Positions 37,401-50,900 of a stretch of 64,000 nt of DNA are shown here, piece by piece. Below the pieces are notes generated by a model that saw only the letters and a list, made by a program, of their open reading frames with translations, was not told the DNA's origin and ran no database searches. The stretch lies in NCBI GenBank assembly GCA_008921705.1, contig VFFE01007212.1:1827286-1891285 (forward strand), written 5' to 3'. The stretch comes from Burhinus oedicnemus (Eukaryota; Chordata; Aves; Charadriiformes; Burhinidae). Both the position numbers and the translations under genes were made by a program. How positions within the stretch are numbered: the first letter of the stretch is position 1; every line of letters begins with the position of its first letter.

Positions 37401-40400
37401 TAAGACAAAGAGAGTCGGCCAAAGCTGTTGACGCCAGCCAGGTTGGCAGGGTCTGGCAGGGAATGAACCGTTCTGGCCTCCGCATTTTGCTGCACGCCTT
37501 TCACCTGTAAACCCTGGGTGTGGGGGAGCCCAGCCTCGGGCAGTGAGCAGTCACTGCCTCCCGTGGCTGCAGCCCAGCGGGGAAAATGACTTGGTGGTCC
37601 CAAACCAGGTGGTTGTGCACGGCAAAAATCCCCCAGCACTAATCGACATCCTTGATGGCAGAAGTCACGGCAGAAAGAACCAGGACTGAAGTAAGCAGGG
37701 ATATACATCAGCCAGCACAGGACCCCCGCTCTCCTCTGAACGGAAGGGGGAGGCGTGAAGGGAAAGGTTTCTGGAGCAAGTCATACAATTGGGTCAGTGT
37801 GGTAGGAATCTGTGACAGTGTCGGGGCTGTATCATTCAGACACACAGTGTACACAGAAAACCCGAGACACTTTTCTTGACCAAGTAAGATTTTGCACAAA
37901 GAAAGAAAGAAACAGAACACAGCACACCATATAGGCAGTCTGGAGATATCAAACAATCCCTAAGTCATTCTGAGATACAGCTGCAAAAAAACCTGGTCCT
38001 GTATTCCTGTGGGCCAAACGGGGAGCTAGCAACTTGATAACTTGCCCCTACATCACCTAGAGAATCTTCATTACAAATTAAAGCAAAAGTTCAGGACTAC
38101 TAACTGTTGCCACCACTGAAGTCTTGTCACTGGAACCACAAATACAGTCAAAGTCTAATTTACAGTCAATTTTTTTTTAATGCACCAGATGGCAAAGATA
38201 TGGAAGGAAGAAGCAGCAGCAAATTTCCCTTCCCCACCATTATGAAAAACCGGTCACAGGAACAAAATATTTATGGCTGATTATGTTGGGACAGTCAAAA
38301 GATGGAAAATACCAGCTATTAGATAACCCTCCAGCTCCTCTCATCTAGCTGAAGCACGTGTTACCACATCGTCTCATGCACATTCCCAGCCACCGCTAAT
38401 TCATTACTTGCAGACCTGCCCCCTTTCCCTAAAAATGACAGATGCCGGTGCTCTAACACGGGGCTGCCCAGATGCATCCCCCTGCCGTCCCAGTCTCTGC
38501 CTGGCCGGCCCTGCGGGAGGCTGGCCGGCATGGTGAGTTAAGCCTAAGATTCTCAGGATTCCCCACAACATAACAGCAATGCTTCGGAGAGTTTCTGCAG
38601 CTTGTTATGGGGGATGCCATGCATGGTTACTAGAGGGTATATTTTCATTTAGTCTGAATGCTTGGCACCCTCGGACCGTAAACAGAAGCCTAGGTAGAAA
38701 TAGATGGAATTATTTACTTACACTCCCAGTGATGAAAATGATTAGTCAATTAACTTTACTAATATACAGAATCTTGTGAGAAGATAAGATGTTAACAAGC
38801 AAAGCTAGTCTCCACATCGTGTCAAAAAGACCAAGCCTGCTGACATTTAGGCTGATTTATGGTGAACTATGACAAGTATGCAAATTATGAGAGTTCCCTT
38901 TTATGTTTACATTTGTGCATTTTTCTTTGGCTATTTCTGATGATAGGCAGATTAGTGCGTCTACTTATAATTTGATCGCATTGACAGGAGAGCATTCAGC
39001 CTGGAGAGACATCCTGCAGCCCCAACTTCCTGTACTACAACAGGCTGAGGGCACCGTGTTGGTAAATACTTTCAAGGGGAAAATGGCAGCTAAAATTAGC
39101 CACGATGACATTACAGGGATCACTGAAAAAGAGCCCAGATGAAAAAAGTTTATAACATGAGACAGGTTCAATTAGTTATTCAGTTCATTTAAGTAGTCCA
39201 GCTGGACAATTATAGACAGCTACCGATTCCATTACATAACCATGGAGCAATGTCCTCATGAACTTCTATTCGTGCATCACTGTATCCATCCGGGATCTCT
39301 AAATCGCTTTTCAGTTCGCTTGTCAAATCCACTCCTCCCCTTGTACAGGATAGTTCCTGGCCTATAATCTAGCATGTGTTACCCACACTACGTAATATAA
39401 TTTCTTGGTGTCTCAAGCCATGGAGGTGCTTCAAGCTTTCTCCAACCAAACGGCCAGCTCAGGTACCGAACATGGTATGATCACAGACAGCCTGGACGAG
39501 AGGTTTCCATTCACTTTATGCAAATGTAACTTCATCCTCTAAGTGTGCACTTCCACCCTCCTGGGTGGTTTTACTCTCTCTCTCTGCTCATCTCCTGCTC
39601 TCATTCTAGCAAAGGAAGTAGAGACCTACAGCTTACAGTCAAGCAACAGGCTTCCCTCAAACACATCTAACTGAGGGAAGCTGGTTAAAGAATGAATTTT
39701 ACAAACACTCCTTGGGTCAAAACTGTCCCAAACTCTCAGTTTGACAAGAGTCATCTGAACAGTCCTGTCGCAGGAACTCTGTGAACTCTTCATGTCTCTG
39801 ATCTCAGTAGGCAGCTTTGGTGAAGAGTAAATCCAAGTATTATGCTCTCCAGAGAGCACACTTTAGAGAGTTCCTGTGAACATTCATTTTCCATCTTTGA
39901 CGAGAGTCAATTTGGACTCTTTAGGATATTGAGGGTCCTTTCAGATAACCAAGATGGCTCACTCCAGGTGATGGCCAACACACAGTCCAGAATATGAGGA
40001 GCAACATGCCTATGCTTGTTTATATGACCATATAAACCCAAAACTGCCTGCATTTTCCTGGCCATTTCTGTGCATCTGGACATCTCATTTGCACTAGCAC
40101 TGGCAGATGAAGTCTAGCATCAGCAGCAAGAAGAAATTCATGACAATGAGTAGCCCTGATTTTGGTGCCTTTGCTTGTAAGGATCTTTCGTTGCACATGT
40201 GCCAGGACAGTTTGACGCAACATTCAGGTGATAAAAAATACACAATATTAAGGCCCATCTAATATTAAAATGAGCTTTAGTATCTGTGTAATCAGTTGCT
40301 GTGTGGGGGCCCACCTCACAGTGGATAGAAATATGTTAAAGTAGCTCTTCAGCTCCAGCTGTAGGGACTCATATTTTAAATTCATTGTGTCCCCCAATTC

Positions 40401-40850
40401 AAGCCCAAACTGTAGATCAAAATGGCCCTGACACAATAAGGTAAGTGGTGGTAACAAAACAGACCCACTTTTAGATCTCATCAGGTTGTACTTAACTGAA
40501 TGCTTTGTGGAACTACCAGTTTTCTCATTTCTGGTGTTTGTCTCCAATGTGTTGTGCTGTAAGACATTTCAGAGCTTTCAATATTATCAGCTACTAATTC
40601 ATATTTTTTCATGTATATTAGTAATCCTCTCCCCATCCTGAAAATTAAATAAAAAATAAAAAATTATAAAAGTTTGCCTGTATATTACTTTGTGCAAAAT
40701 AACTGTTGATTTGAAAAGTCATTGCATCAGCTGGAAAAATGAAATTTTCCGTTGCAAGGCTGTATGAACTAGCTGGAAGACCCTCTCTCTCCTAAAATCA
40801 AGTAATGTTCAGCCTCGCAGCACTAATCACTGCTGCTCCATTCCCAAGAA
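31437..40850. other. Intergenic, no gene seen
   Basis: More than 9 kb of mainly AT-rich DNA. Features are limited to A17 at 32812 and a GC-rich pocket at 38.4-38.55 kb with an inverted TGGCCGG repeat. No frame exceeds about 105 codons. Confidence 0.7.
32812..32828 (+). repeat. A17 homopolymer
   Basis: Seventeen adenines preceded by a T-rich stretch (32801-32808). No LINE or processed-pseudogene body can be recognised upstream, so it is not evidently a retroposon tail. Confidence 0.8.
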
Positions 40851-40995
40851 GCTGAAAGGCAGTTCAAAGAGCAGCCTACCCTAGCACAGGCAGAGAAGTC
40901 AACTCCAGTTTAATTTTTTTCAGCAAATATAAAGCTGAAAGTCAACCTACAAAGCTGCATGGTCACTGGCATTCCCAGCCACCAGCAAGGGCTCA
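40851..40995 (+). repeat. Dispersed direct repeat, copy A
   Basis: This copy shares about 130 bases in the same order with 41757-41888: GTTCAAAG-GCAGCCTACC, then AGGCAGA and AGTCAACTCCAGTTTAATTT, then CTACAAAGCT and GTCACTGGCAT. The copies start about 906 bases apart. I do not recognise a repeat family. Confidence 0.8.
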
Positions 40996-41558
40996 CGGGG
41001 CAAGCAGACCCCATGCAGTTACAAGTGAGCGCCCCAGCACAGCTCCTCCATTCCCAGCCCGTCCCCATTCCCTGTGAGATGACACAGGCTTCTCCTTTGG
41101 CCCTGGCCAACAGTTGGACACAAAACCTGCCGACAGCCCCAGGGTGTGCTACCCTGTGACACAGTTTCCACTAAGGGGGAATTTCCAGCCCTTGCAGCCC
41201 CACACCACCGAAAGGGAGCCGGGCTCTGGGATTTTTCCAGGCAGTAAGCCAGAGGAAGGAAGAATGGGATATCCCCATTCAGATTTGACTCACTGGAGGT
41301 GGATTTCAACCCAAGGATGAGGCTGGGAGTCTCCAAGGACACAGATGGCTGTCACACACTCTCTTCCATGCTGTACAGACTGCCTCAAAGCACAGGGCAC
41401 AGCCCGAGCCTTTCTGGCCACGTGTAGTCAGTGGTCACAGGTCAACCCATGACAGCAGAGCCCTTGCTGTTGGCCCCAGTCCCTTCACCTTAGTCATTCA
41501 TTCAAGGGCAGGGTGTTTGCCTGGCCGTAGATTCTTCCCCTTTAACAGAAAGATAGTA

Positions 41559-41600
41559 CTAATGCTAATGCTAATGCCAATGCTAATGCTAATACTAATG
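41559..41600 (+). repeat. (CTAATG)7 hexanucleotide microsatellite
   Basis: Seven consecutive CTAATG units with two single-base variants, CCAATG in unit 4 and CTAATA in unit 6. Confidence 0.95.
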
Positions 41601-41756
41601 AGATAAATGGAGGAAAATAAAAACAGCTCACATGTCAGTAGCCAAGCAATGATTACAGTGTCATATTCGACAGCTCTTGGCTAGAGCATGTCCTAAGTCA
41701 CCCAGATTACTTGGATCTGATTCCAGCCTGAATCTCTCTCACATATCTGTAAAAAA

Positions 41757-41888
41757 GTTGGAAGGGGGTTCAAAGGGCAGCCTACCTTAGCGTAGGCAGA
41801 ACAGTCAACTTCAGTTTAATTTTCTCCACTAGAAACTACCTACAAAGCTACCTAGTCACTGGCATGCCTAGACATCAGCTGTGAACCA
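41757..41888 (+). repeat. Dispersed direct repeat, copy B
   Basis: This is the second copy of the repeat at 40851-40995. It is slightly shorter in the middle, lacking most of the CAGCAAATATAAAGCTG part of copy A, and otherwise collinear with it. The hexanucleotide array 41559-41600 lies between the copies. Confidence 0.8.
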
Positions 41889-44169
41889 AACTGCACATTT
41901 CAACACTGCCACAGCTTGAAATCAGATCTAAACTTCAAGCAGGTCCACAAGCATAAAGATGATGCAAAAAATCTCACATCTGAGTGAATCCTGAGTCTTA
42001 GCCAAGCATGGTCACAATTTCTTCAGGGTACAGAAGTATTTCCACAGCAGCTTCCACATGAGTGAAGGGGAAGAGGCAAGGTAACACCATCAGTCTTTGC
42101 CTTCTCACACAGCTGCCACACACTCCAACCAGCGACATCCTCTCTGCTGATCACTACACGGGAGGTACAGCACTTCTGCTGGGCTCCTGCAGGCTGCTTA
42201 AAGGTCTGAGGATCTGGGAGAAAACCTGGAAACCAGAATATGAAGCTGTTTTCTTCAACTTTTTTTTTCTGTGGGTAGCTGTGCAAAAAATTGAAAACCT
42301 CTGGAAAAATTAAAAGGAAACATTTTCCACACAGAAGAGATACTTTCTCTTGGAAGGAACAGTGAGAGAACCTCTAGATTATTTTCTTAAAGGACATAGC
42401 TGCTGAAAATCAAGCAATCAATTTTCATGCTATAAAAATTAGGTCTTTCACACAATGTTACTTCACTGGGAAACTTGCAGCTTTGTGTTATTAGAATTCC
42501 TCTATTCCTTAGGTCATTTGACTTAATCTTGTGCAGTGTTAGCAATACAAAAATATCTTTACGTACACGTTCATAGAGTAAAGCTTAGTATTAGCTATTA
42601 GCTCTATTTTCATTATCAAACCCAAAGAACACATGTATAAACACAAAAGTTTTAGGAAGGGGTGATGTAGCTAGACAAGTAGCTAAAAGACATTACTTTT
42701 CTTGCAAAGTTTGTGTCTCTTGTATTCTTAAACCACCCAGGATTGAACACTAATATTTCCACTATTTCCAGTAGAAACATATACCCAATTTTCTAACTAA
42801 ACAGTATAATTCATATTCTCAAAGGGAAGAAAATTTTATTTTGTTTACAAGTAAGTAGCTGACATTGACATTTCAAATTTCAGTTACTAGAAAATAAACA
42901 ACTACATGAAAACCTGAAAAACCTTGGGAAGAAATGTTGCTTCCTGGGGCTTCAAAACTTCCAGAAATTTTGCACTTCTAGCTCTAACTAGAAGCCAGCA
43001 GAAATTACCTGGGACATCGAAAAACACCTGAAATAAACTGCTGAACAAATAAGGTGTTTTGAGCACTTGGTTTAACCCTGTCATGGTTCAGCTGGTCACA
43101 TAACGTTAGAAAATACTTGATACGAGAGAAAGATATGCCCAACTTTATTAAGCAGAAGCTACCTCTCAAGTTGAAATGAAAGAGGAATCGAAGGTTATTC
43201 CTACTCTGGAAGCAAAACAGGCATTGTCAGGCTAATATAATTTACATATCTCCCTCCTTTTCTTAACAGAAAGGAAGAAAACAAGAGTAAAGTCACTGAT
43301 TCTGAGAAATACTAGGCTTTATCTGCTGTCATGACACAAGTCACTTGGAGGCATGTCCTTGTGTTCCTGTCAAACCACTAGTACATCTCCAGTATAACAG
43401 AAATAACATGAAATAAAAATGTGAGCTCAACATATGAGCTCATTTATCCTACTGGGTCCTGAGAACAGTAGCGTGGAATGGGGATAAAGGCTGGGGAAGT
43501 ACCCATCACTAGGTACGGTCACAGTCATATTAAACACCCAGTTCTCACCCTCTCCATGGATAAAAGTCACACGCAATGAGGCATGCGATCAGAATCTTCA
43601 AGATTCAGTAAGGCATTTCTGTCTTAAAATCAGTTTGGAGGAAGTCTCTTGGCAGACACCGCAGGATTTAGTCTTTGGATACAGTAAGAGTTTTAGCAAT
43701 AACAGGAGTGAGATCTGTCACAGGAGCCAGCCTGTGCAACCTCCCTCGGTAGCCACCAACCAGCACTACATGAAATAGTCTCTGCTCCAAGCAGAGAGCT
43801 CATTTCATACACACTTGGCCATGCAGCAGGGTGTGCGTGTGTGCGTGCACACCGTATTACTTTTAAGATATCAAAACGTGTGCCCGTATCCTTCTGGGGA
43901 AAAGATGAGAGAATAAATGTGGGAGAAGTGTTAATTGCAGTGCATGAAGCAACACTGTAAGATACTTGGACAGTCTAATGATGAACATGGTAACCGAATA
44001 TTTGGGGAGCAGAACTGAATTTTAGCATAATATCTCTGAACTGGTGTTTGTGTAATCAAACTCTGTAAAACATGTCTAGACTTGCCTGCTGCTAAGAATA
44101 GCACCAATCTGAACATAAAGCAAACTATATTAATTTCTGTGTATACTGCGGTTGAGATCATGTTGATGG
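41889..44169. other. Intergenic, no gene seen
   Basis: AT-rich DNA without recognised elements. A GT/GC-alternating run lies near 43830-43850. Confidence 0.65.
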
Positions 44170-44940
44170 TTGCTCATTTTAAATGGCGAAGTATGGCATG
44201 CAGCCCTACTTGTTATAGATCCAGCTCAGCGAAATATCTTAACTTTAAACATGGGCCGGGACCCCGAGGAACGGTTTGCCGAACGGAGGCCTGGCATGGT
44301 AAGTGCAAGAAATGAGCGAGTTTCAGGAGCGCAAGATCCACGCTCCCCTAAAACCGTAGCTGTGCAGGGCAGCAACAGGCACCTCTCCCCTTACACAGGC
44401 AGCTGCTCCAGAAATACTCACTTGTTTACTGTCGGCCGGCGTGCACAAGGCGAGCACGCCTCCGCTCCTGCGCCCCGATTCACAGGCGCACGTAATGAGG
44501 CAGTGCGTGCCTGCTGAATCCTCCTGTCAGCAGATCTTCTCGGTTTTCACTCCTTCTTCGCTACTTTGCAAAGTCTCAGCTATTTTTTCCCAAGCTGTAA
44601 CACGGGAGCTCTTGGAGATTGTTGCCATTCTCCCCCTGCCTGTCATACACCTTGTTTCCAAGTATGGTCACTATGAGGGGACTGTCGCTTGGAGCCTTTG
44701 TGGAAAATTAATGGCAGACAGGAAAGGGCAAAAAAGACAGGACAGATGGCTCTGTCACCACCACCAGCCTGATGCCACGAGAGAGCTTCAGTGCCTTTGC
44801 AAATGCCACTCCGTCCTGCAGACTTACTCTGAAGTTGATCCGATCGCACCCTTGGCAGCTGTCTTTCGTCTTTTTTATAAGATTTTTCCTTGTCCTTTGA
44901 CTTACCGGGCTCATCCACGTGGCGAATGCGAAAGGTCAGT
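44170..44940. promoter_or_regulatory. CpG-dense island with splice-donor-like sites on both strands (candidate promoter)
   Basis: About 20 CpG pairs fall within 44230-44540, many in the 44433-44495 stretch, against very few in the AT-rich DNA on both sides. On the plus strand ATG|GTAAGT gives a strong donor at 44299; on the minus strand CCG|GTAAGT gives one at 44905, next to an E-box CACGTG (44917-44922). Open frames of up to 174 codons cross the region on the plus strand but resemble nothing I know and are probably a by-product of the base composition. The pattern fits a bidirectional CpG-island promoter for unannotated, possibly long non-coding, transcripts. No transcript evidence is available. 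Confidence 0.45.
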
Positions 44941-47900
44941 TTTTAAATTAGTGACTGGGTGCTGATGGTCTGAAATACTGTTTAGCTATAAGCATATTGG
45001 CATCTTGCTAGAAGTGGTGTTGAAGAGTGTTGTTAATAGGGCTTGTTTACTCGCTGGTTAAAATCCAAATCGGGTCAGCTGAGACCTGAAGGGGCAATGA
45101 GTAAACTTCTAATTTAGTAGGCGAATGGAGTGATGTCACCTTACTTTATTCTTTAAACAGCATTCTGTCTAGTTTCACTTTCACAGTGAAACACACACCC
45201 GTAGTATATTGGGTGCACATTGGAAGCACGAAGACACGCGTCTCCTTATGCGAGCAGTGCCAGACAAACTGTGGTTCGCTTTATGCTCATACTCGTGTAA
45301 AGATATGATTAGGATTTTACGCGTTTAAAACATGATGAACTTCAACAGGGTGAGTAATAGTGATGTGACACTGGGCCACGCAGTCGGAGTCTGCAAAGAG
45401 AAAGCTAATACTCTGTCCTCTGGAGAAGCAGGGCTATAATCTCTGGTTATGTAGTTTCAGCCTGTATGGTTGTAATTATAGCCGAAGTTCTACGTTGCAC
45501 ACATCCCAAGACAGTTTGCTGTTAGGAAAGAATAATGCCTGCCAGGCATATTTGCTTGCAAAGACTGGTATGTTTGTAATATTGTGTTAATTAGATGCAA
45601 GATTATATGTTTTTCATTTCCACCACTTTTTATACTGTAGGAGAACATTTCCAGGGTTGGACAAAATTAAAAAGCTGGAGAATTAGACTGACAACCAGAA
45701 GAGCTAATGCTGCAGTGTGATTTGGAGTGGAACTATTTGTCTACATGTGAAAATGTGTCACTGTCCCAAGTCTTCAACTGCGGCCATTTGAGGAAATATC
45801 CGAGCTCTTGCACATTCCCGGGGACGTTAATGGAAATTCTGAGATAGAAGTAAACAGACCATAAGTTATGGGGGATTCTTGCCATTCCTGTATCTCGCTC
45901 TGGAGGAGCAGTACAGGCTGTTTCCCTACTACCAGGTCTATCCCTGGGTTGATGTTAGCTTTTCCCATGACAGTTTTGCAGCAGACACCAACACTACTGA
46001 GTACGGGACAGTACTCTGGTGGAAACATAGCTACAGATTGCTTGCAGGAAGACGGCTGACACCCCACTTTCTGGAGCAGAAAAAGTTTTTTCTATTGCTG
46101 TGAAGCAGGGGTTTTTTGCCATTATGGCACTGTATCACCAAGTCAGTGATGCCATTCCTTACACAGAAGTCTGCTATTCCACATGCTCAAACAGGGTAAT
46201 TTTGTTTTCCCGTTCAAACTCATCTTCAAGCCCAATTCAATGAACAGTTACAATGTTAAAGTTTTAAGATAAGATGAAGCTCCACTGTGGGCAAAAAATA
46301 CTCATTCTGTCGTGATGGCTTACAACTATGTCTGAATATAAAGCATTAAAAGAATTTACATGATCTTCCTGGAAAATGGACCTGAAATAACTGAGTTTGC
46401 TATGTGGTAGTACTGAGATTGCCATTACCTAACTTCGTGACATTAATCCACATATCAGAGAAGATCTACTTTTTGATAATCTGCAATGGGTAAACTCTGG
46501 ATTTATGAAAACAGAAACTGAGCAATGTATGTAGTAGCAGGATTTCAGGAATATCCAAGAGGTGTCACTCTTCCTATTATAAAGTGGTCATTGGTAAGTT
46601 TTCTACATTTACCGGAATCATTTTTTATTCCTCCTGATTCTTTGGGCAAGAAGAAGTTGTAGCTCTTACATCGTTTCCAGCAGACCTCACTTCTGCTTCA
46701 TGTTCAGGCAGATTAGAATGGGAGTGAATTTTATCTTTGGGATTTATAAAGCAAGATGGTATGCAGTGACAATGTCTGTCACCAAGTTAAACAGGGAAAG
46801 GTGCAAGTCATTGTATGCCAACATATATGCTTAACAAAATGGTGGCCTTACCTTGTCTGAGTTTCACCGATATGCTCAATGCCAGGAACAATAAACACAC
46901 GGCTCAGTTGCAAAGCCTACTGTAGACACCACTATTGAATCTGTTGCAACCAAAGCAAGGTCCCAGAGCCATTCAGTTCCAGGCCTGGAAACATCTGTTT
47001 ATGTATTCTGCACCCTGTCCTAACTTTAATCAGAGGCTGAAAGCCAAAAATATTGCTGGGAAGGATGTAAAAACATAACTGCACCCCAATGTTCACTCTT
47101 GGTAGTGGACATGCTGAGTATAGCAAGTGCCATGCTGCAGTCCCTCATGTAGCAACTTTGAATTAACTCATAGGTGCAGTTTCGTGTCTTATATTAATTA
47201 CACAGGCAGCTTCCACACTCCTTAAATTCACTGAGGGTCATCATCTTTGCCTTTTCCCAGATGAACCAGAAATATCCACCTTCCTTTCCTGATATATTTG
47301 CCTCATCATCTCCATTCGTCTCCCTTCTTATTTGTCTTGAAAGTTTCCCTAACACATTACCCCTACTCCCCCTCTTTAACTGGTCAAGTACTCTGTCCTT
47401 TTCCCAACTGGACAACTTGGCCTTCTCAGCCGTGGCCTAGATGTGACACTTCTACTTGTTGTCCTTGACGAATATAAATAATAAAGTGTTGTCAATAGAA
47501 GATAAGCACGGGACTTTTGTTTTTGCAGATGGAAGATTTTGTTTGTGTTTCCACCTGCTTGATATCACTTAGACATAGCAAAATGCATCAGATAATTTCC
47601 TACTATTGCATTTCCTTGTCAACAAATGCTGTAATCCCCACAGGAAAGTTATGTCATGATGAATGGGAGGGAAGAGTCCCCTGTAACCTCCATGGGAGGA
47701 CAGATACTATGCCATTCCTTAGCTTGTCTTCCGTATCTCAGAACCATGCTGACCTTGGCCATGTTCAATTCTTGTTCTGTGTCCCCTCTTTGTGTGGCAA
47801 TAAGTATATGTCACCACCATGAGATCTCACTAGGGCGGCTGCAGAGGCAGTTTAGGAATATCAGGTTCTTAGGCAATCCACAAAGCCTAACATGAGGTTA

Positions 47901-50900
47901 CTTTTTCCAGGCTGCAAGCCTGAGTCAGGTGCTTGATGAAGGGTAACTAAATAACATCTGCCAGCTTAGAGCGTATGTTTGAAAAACAAAGGTGTTGTTA
48001 AAGTAAGCCTGGAGTTACGTGCGCAAACTTGGACTGCAGTTCCTCTCCTTGGCAGTACGCCTTGGTGCTATGAAGAGACTACATGAGGCCTAATGAAAGA
48101 GCAGGGTAAATAAAAAAATACTTGTGATTTTAATTATTTCATTTACTAGATAGATGAGGAAAGAATGTTTTTCCAGAAAGAGCCTCAAATTTGGAGATGA
48201 GGCTATATCCCAGGATTGAATGGTGGTGGTAACACCTCAGCAGCAATGTGTGGAGGATAAGCACCGGATCAAGACTGTGTGTTTTAGGAACAGACAAACC
48301 CACTGCGAATGGTGAGATGGAGCCCAGCTACTTCACAGGTTAAGGTGGGAAGAAAGGATGTGCTCCCTGGACTGCAGGCTAGAAAGGAGAGTGTCTCCTG
48401 GAGGTATAGCCACAGTGGACCAAGAAGAGCTCCAGAAACAGCTGTGGGAAGACATGTTGCCTCTCCTCATCAGCAATGTCTCCTGTTCTCTCCTATTTCC
48501 TGTCCCACTCAACCTTCTAGAAGAGCAACTCAAGTGCTTCCAGTGTTGAGGCAGGAGCAAAGAAGGCAGAGATTAACAAGTGGATAAAGTCCATCTTCAC
48601 TAGTCCAAAATTTACAAGCAATACTGATGAGCTACTGCTAGCTGTAGCTTATTAGGAGAGAGAAAGAGACCACACCATCCTTTTTTGCACTAACAAAAAG
48701 TCTGTATTCATAAGCAGAAACCAAGCCTCTGCCTTTTACTGAATGCAGTCCTGTGGATCAGAAGTGATGTGGCAGCAAGGACAGTCACATCACAGTGACA
48801 GCGGACCCGTTTCAGTGTCTACCTGGCACACAACTACCTCATACTCATTGTAGTCTGGGGAGCGCAGAAAGACAAGAGCTATTCAAAATACTGCCTCCCA
48901 AACATAACAGATACACCGTGTTGTGGCAAAGGGCTGGAAATAAGAAGGTCATGTGCAGTGACTCAGAAGTCATGTTCAGGGTAAGCAAGTAGTAGAGAGG
49001 AGGGGGGAAGAATGGGGATGCTGCATGGGGCTGGCAGAGAAAATGTTAGAAGTCAGGACTACAAGAACGTGACATGCACGTGGTCTTAGTAATACAGGAT
49101 GCTTAGAATAGACAGGATGCCTAGGAGGACACAAGCAAGGTGTTGAATAACACGTTATTGAATTTCAAGGGTATGAAAGTGTGTTCTACACTGGGTCAGG
49201 TGAGTGCTAATTAATTATGCCTGTGTCAGCAAAATAGGTAAGCACTTACAGTTGCTCTTGAAAAGCAGTTACATGAGGTTGAACAAGATGCCTGTATCGC
49301 CTGGGCGTTTAGGACAAGAGACATGGTTTGCATGATATGATTGTTACAGTGTCTTTGAGAGGCACATTTAATCCTTATGAGCAACAAACAACAAAACCCA
49401 TGGAGATTATTGAAATTGTAGAATAGGAAATTAATGCGGTCATAATATTGACTTGGATGGCTTCTATAACATAGGAAAATGAATCAAAAAGCAAAGCTTA
49501 TGTAAAATGTAGCATATGTAGGTATATAGGCATGTGTGGGTAGCCTAAGGGAAAAGGGGTGAAGAAATAAAATCTCTCCTAAGACAAAACACAGCCAAGG
49601 ACCTGATTACCTCCAGAGCCTCCCTGCTCACCAGAATTTGGAATGTATTGTTTCTTCATTTATCCTTACCTGCTCTCTAGTATCAGATGCATTGCTCTGA
49701 TACTCCTTCAAAAAGCCTGCATTACCCTGGTAAGCTCATGGATAACCCACACCTCTCACTCAACAGACTGATACTTGTTTTCCAAAAGAAATGTCTTGAA
49801 GGGGAAGGCTGCTGAGCCCATTTTCTTCACCAGTTTGGAAATAACTTTTTCGCTAGCTATCTCTGAAGTTGGTTTTGGAAGAGCTCAAGAACTAGAACAG
49901 TGACATTAACTTTTTGGGGAGGCAGAGTGGAAAAAGAACTGGAGAGGTTCACCAACAGTTCTGACCATGGAGAGGAAGCTCCTTTGGTCAACCTGAACTG
50001 GCCACCTCTTGGGAACAGTTCATTGCCAAGTGGGCAAGGTAAAGGATGGATTAAGGAGCTCCAGCCCGCACAAGATTTAGGCAGGAATTGAACTGTGATA
50101 ATAATTCACAGCAGTCTGCAAGGTGCCATATTAAACCTCGTTCTTTTCTTTCCTCCATTCCACCAGCTTCTTTTGTTAGGAAGGATGCAGGGAAGAGTTG
50201 TTTTCAGGGAAGGGTGCTGTTAATGACATGTTTACAGGAACACATGTAGAGAGCAAGCACATTTTTGGAATATTGTCTCCAAGGTAAGTCTAATACACTG
50301 TGCTATCAAACCAATGGAAATAATTCTTCCATATTTCCAAGGGCCCTGGGAGTTCAGAGCGTCACTTAGACACCATCAGTTTTTATTATTTGATCTGACT
50401 CTTAAAACATTGGCAGTTGCAATTAGTCAATACATGTAACCAGAAAAACAGGCATCAATAATGTCAGCCAAAAGAGATATGTGAGTAGCTTCTGTATATA
50501 GATGACATTTGTTACTACTGTGGAGACTGAGATGAATAGCTGTGTGTGACCAGGCTCAGACCACAGGCTCTTCATGTCTGCATAAGAGCTCCTTAATGAC
50601 AATTTGGCCATCTACACTGATACACATTTTTAAACTTTTTCAGAAAGCCACAATCAGCGTGCTGCTTAATGCACTGACAGAAAAGTCAGGCTCCATTAAA
50701 CTCTTGCTATAGAAAGTGCACCGTCAAAATGAAGCAGTAAGCAACTCAGAGGTGGCAGGAAAGAGCAGCTGGGCCAACACTGCTCAGGTCAACAGGCAAT
50801 AGCAAGCGGGGAAGGTGAGACCTAAGAGCAACAAGAATGGATTCAGAAAAATTTAACAGAAAGCCATTCTATTTAATTAAACCTTATGCATTTGAAAATA

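Noticed and set aside
41641..41760. Possible reverse-oriented MIR with AAGTCACCCAG
   Set aside because: Only a few short words match and their order does not extend into the core.
43081..43750. TGTCATGGTTCAGC resembling the start of an avian LTR
   Set aside because: No matching ACA end, target duplication, TATA or polyadenylation signal in proper order could be found within 1 kb.
44441..44965. Plus-strand 174-codon open frame
   Set aside because: It resembles no known family, overlaps an opposite-strand frame, and lies in CpG-rich DNA where stop codons are rare. I treat it as a by-product of composition, keeping only the candidate promoter call.
45774..46103. Overlapping 63-97 codon frames on both strands
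   Set aside because: Both translations look protein-like in places, but neither matches a family I know. There is no splice context or unusual codon pattern to prefer one.
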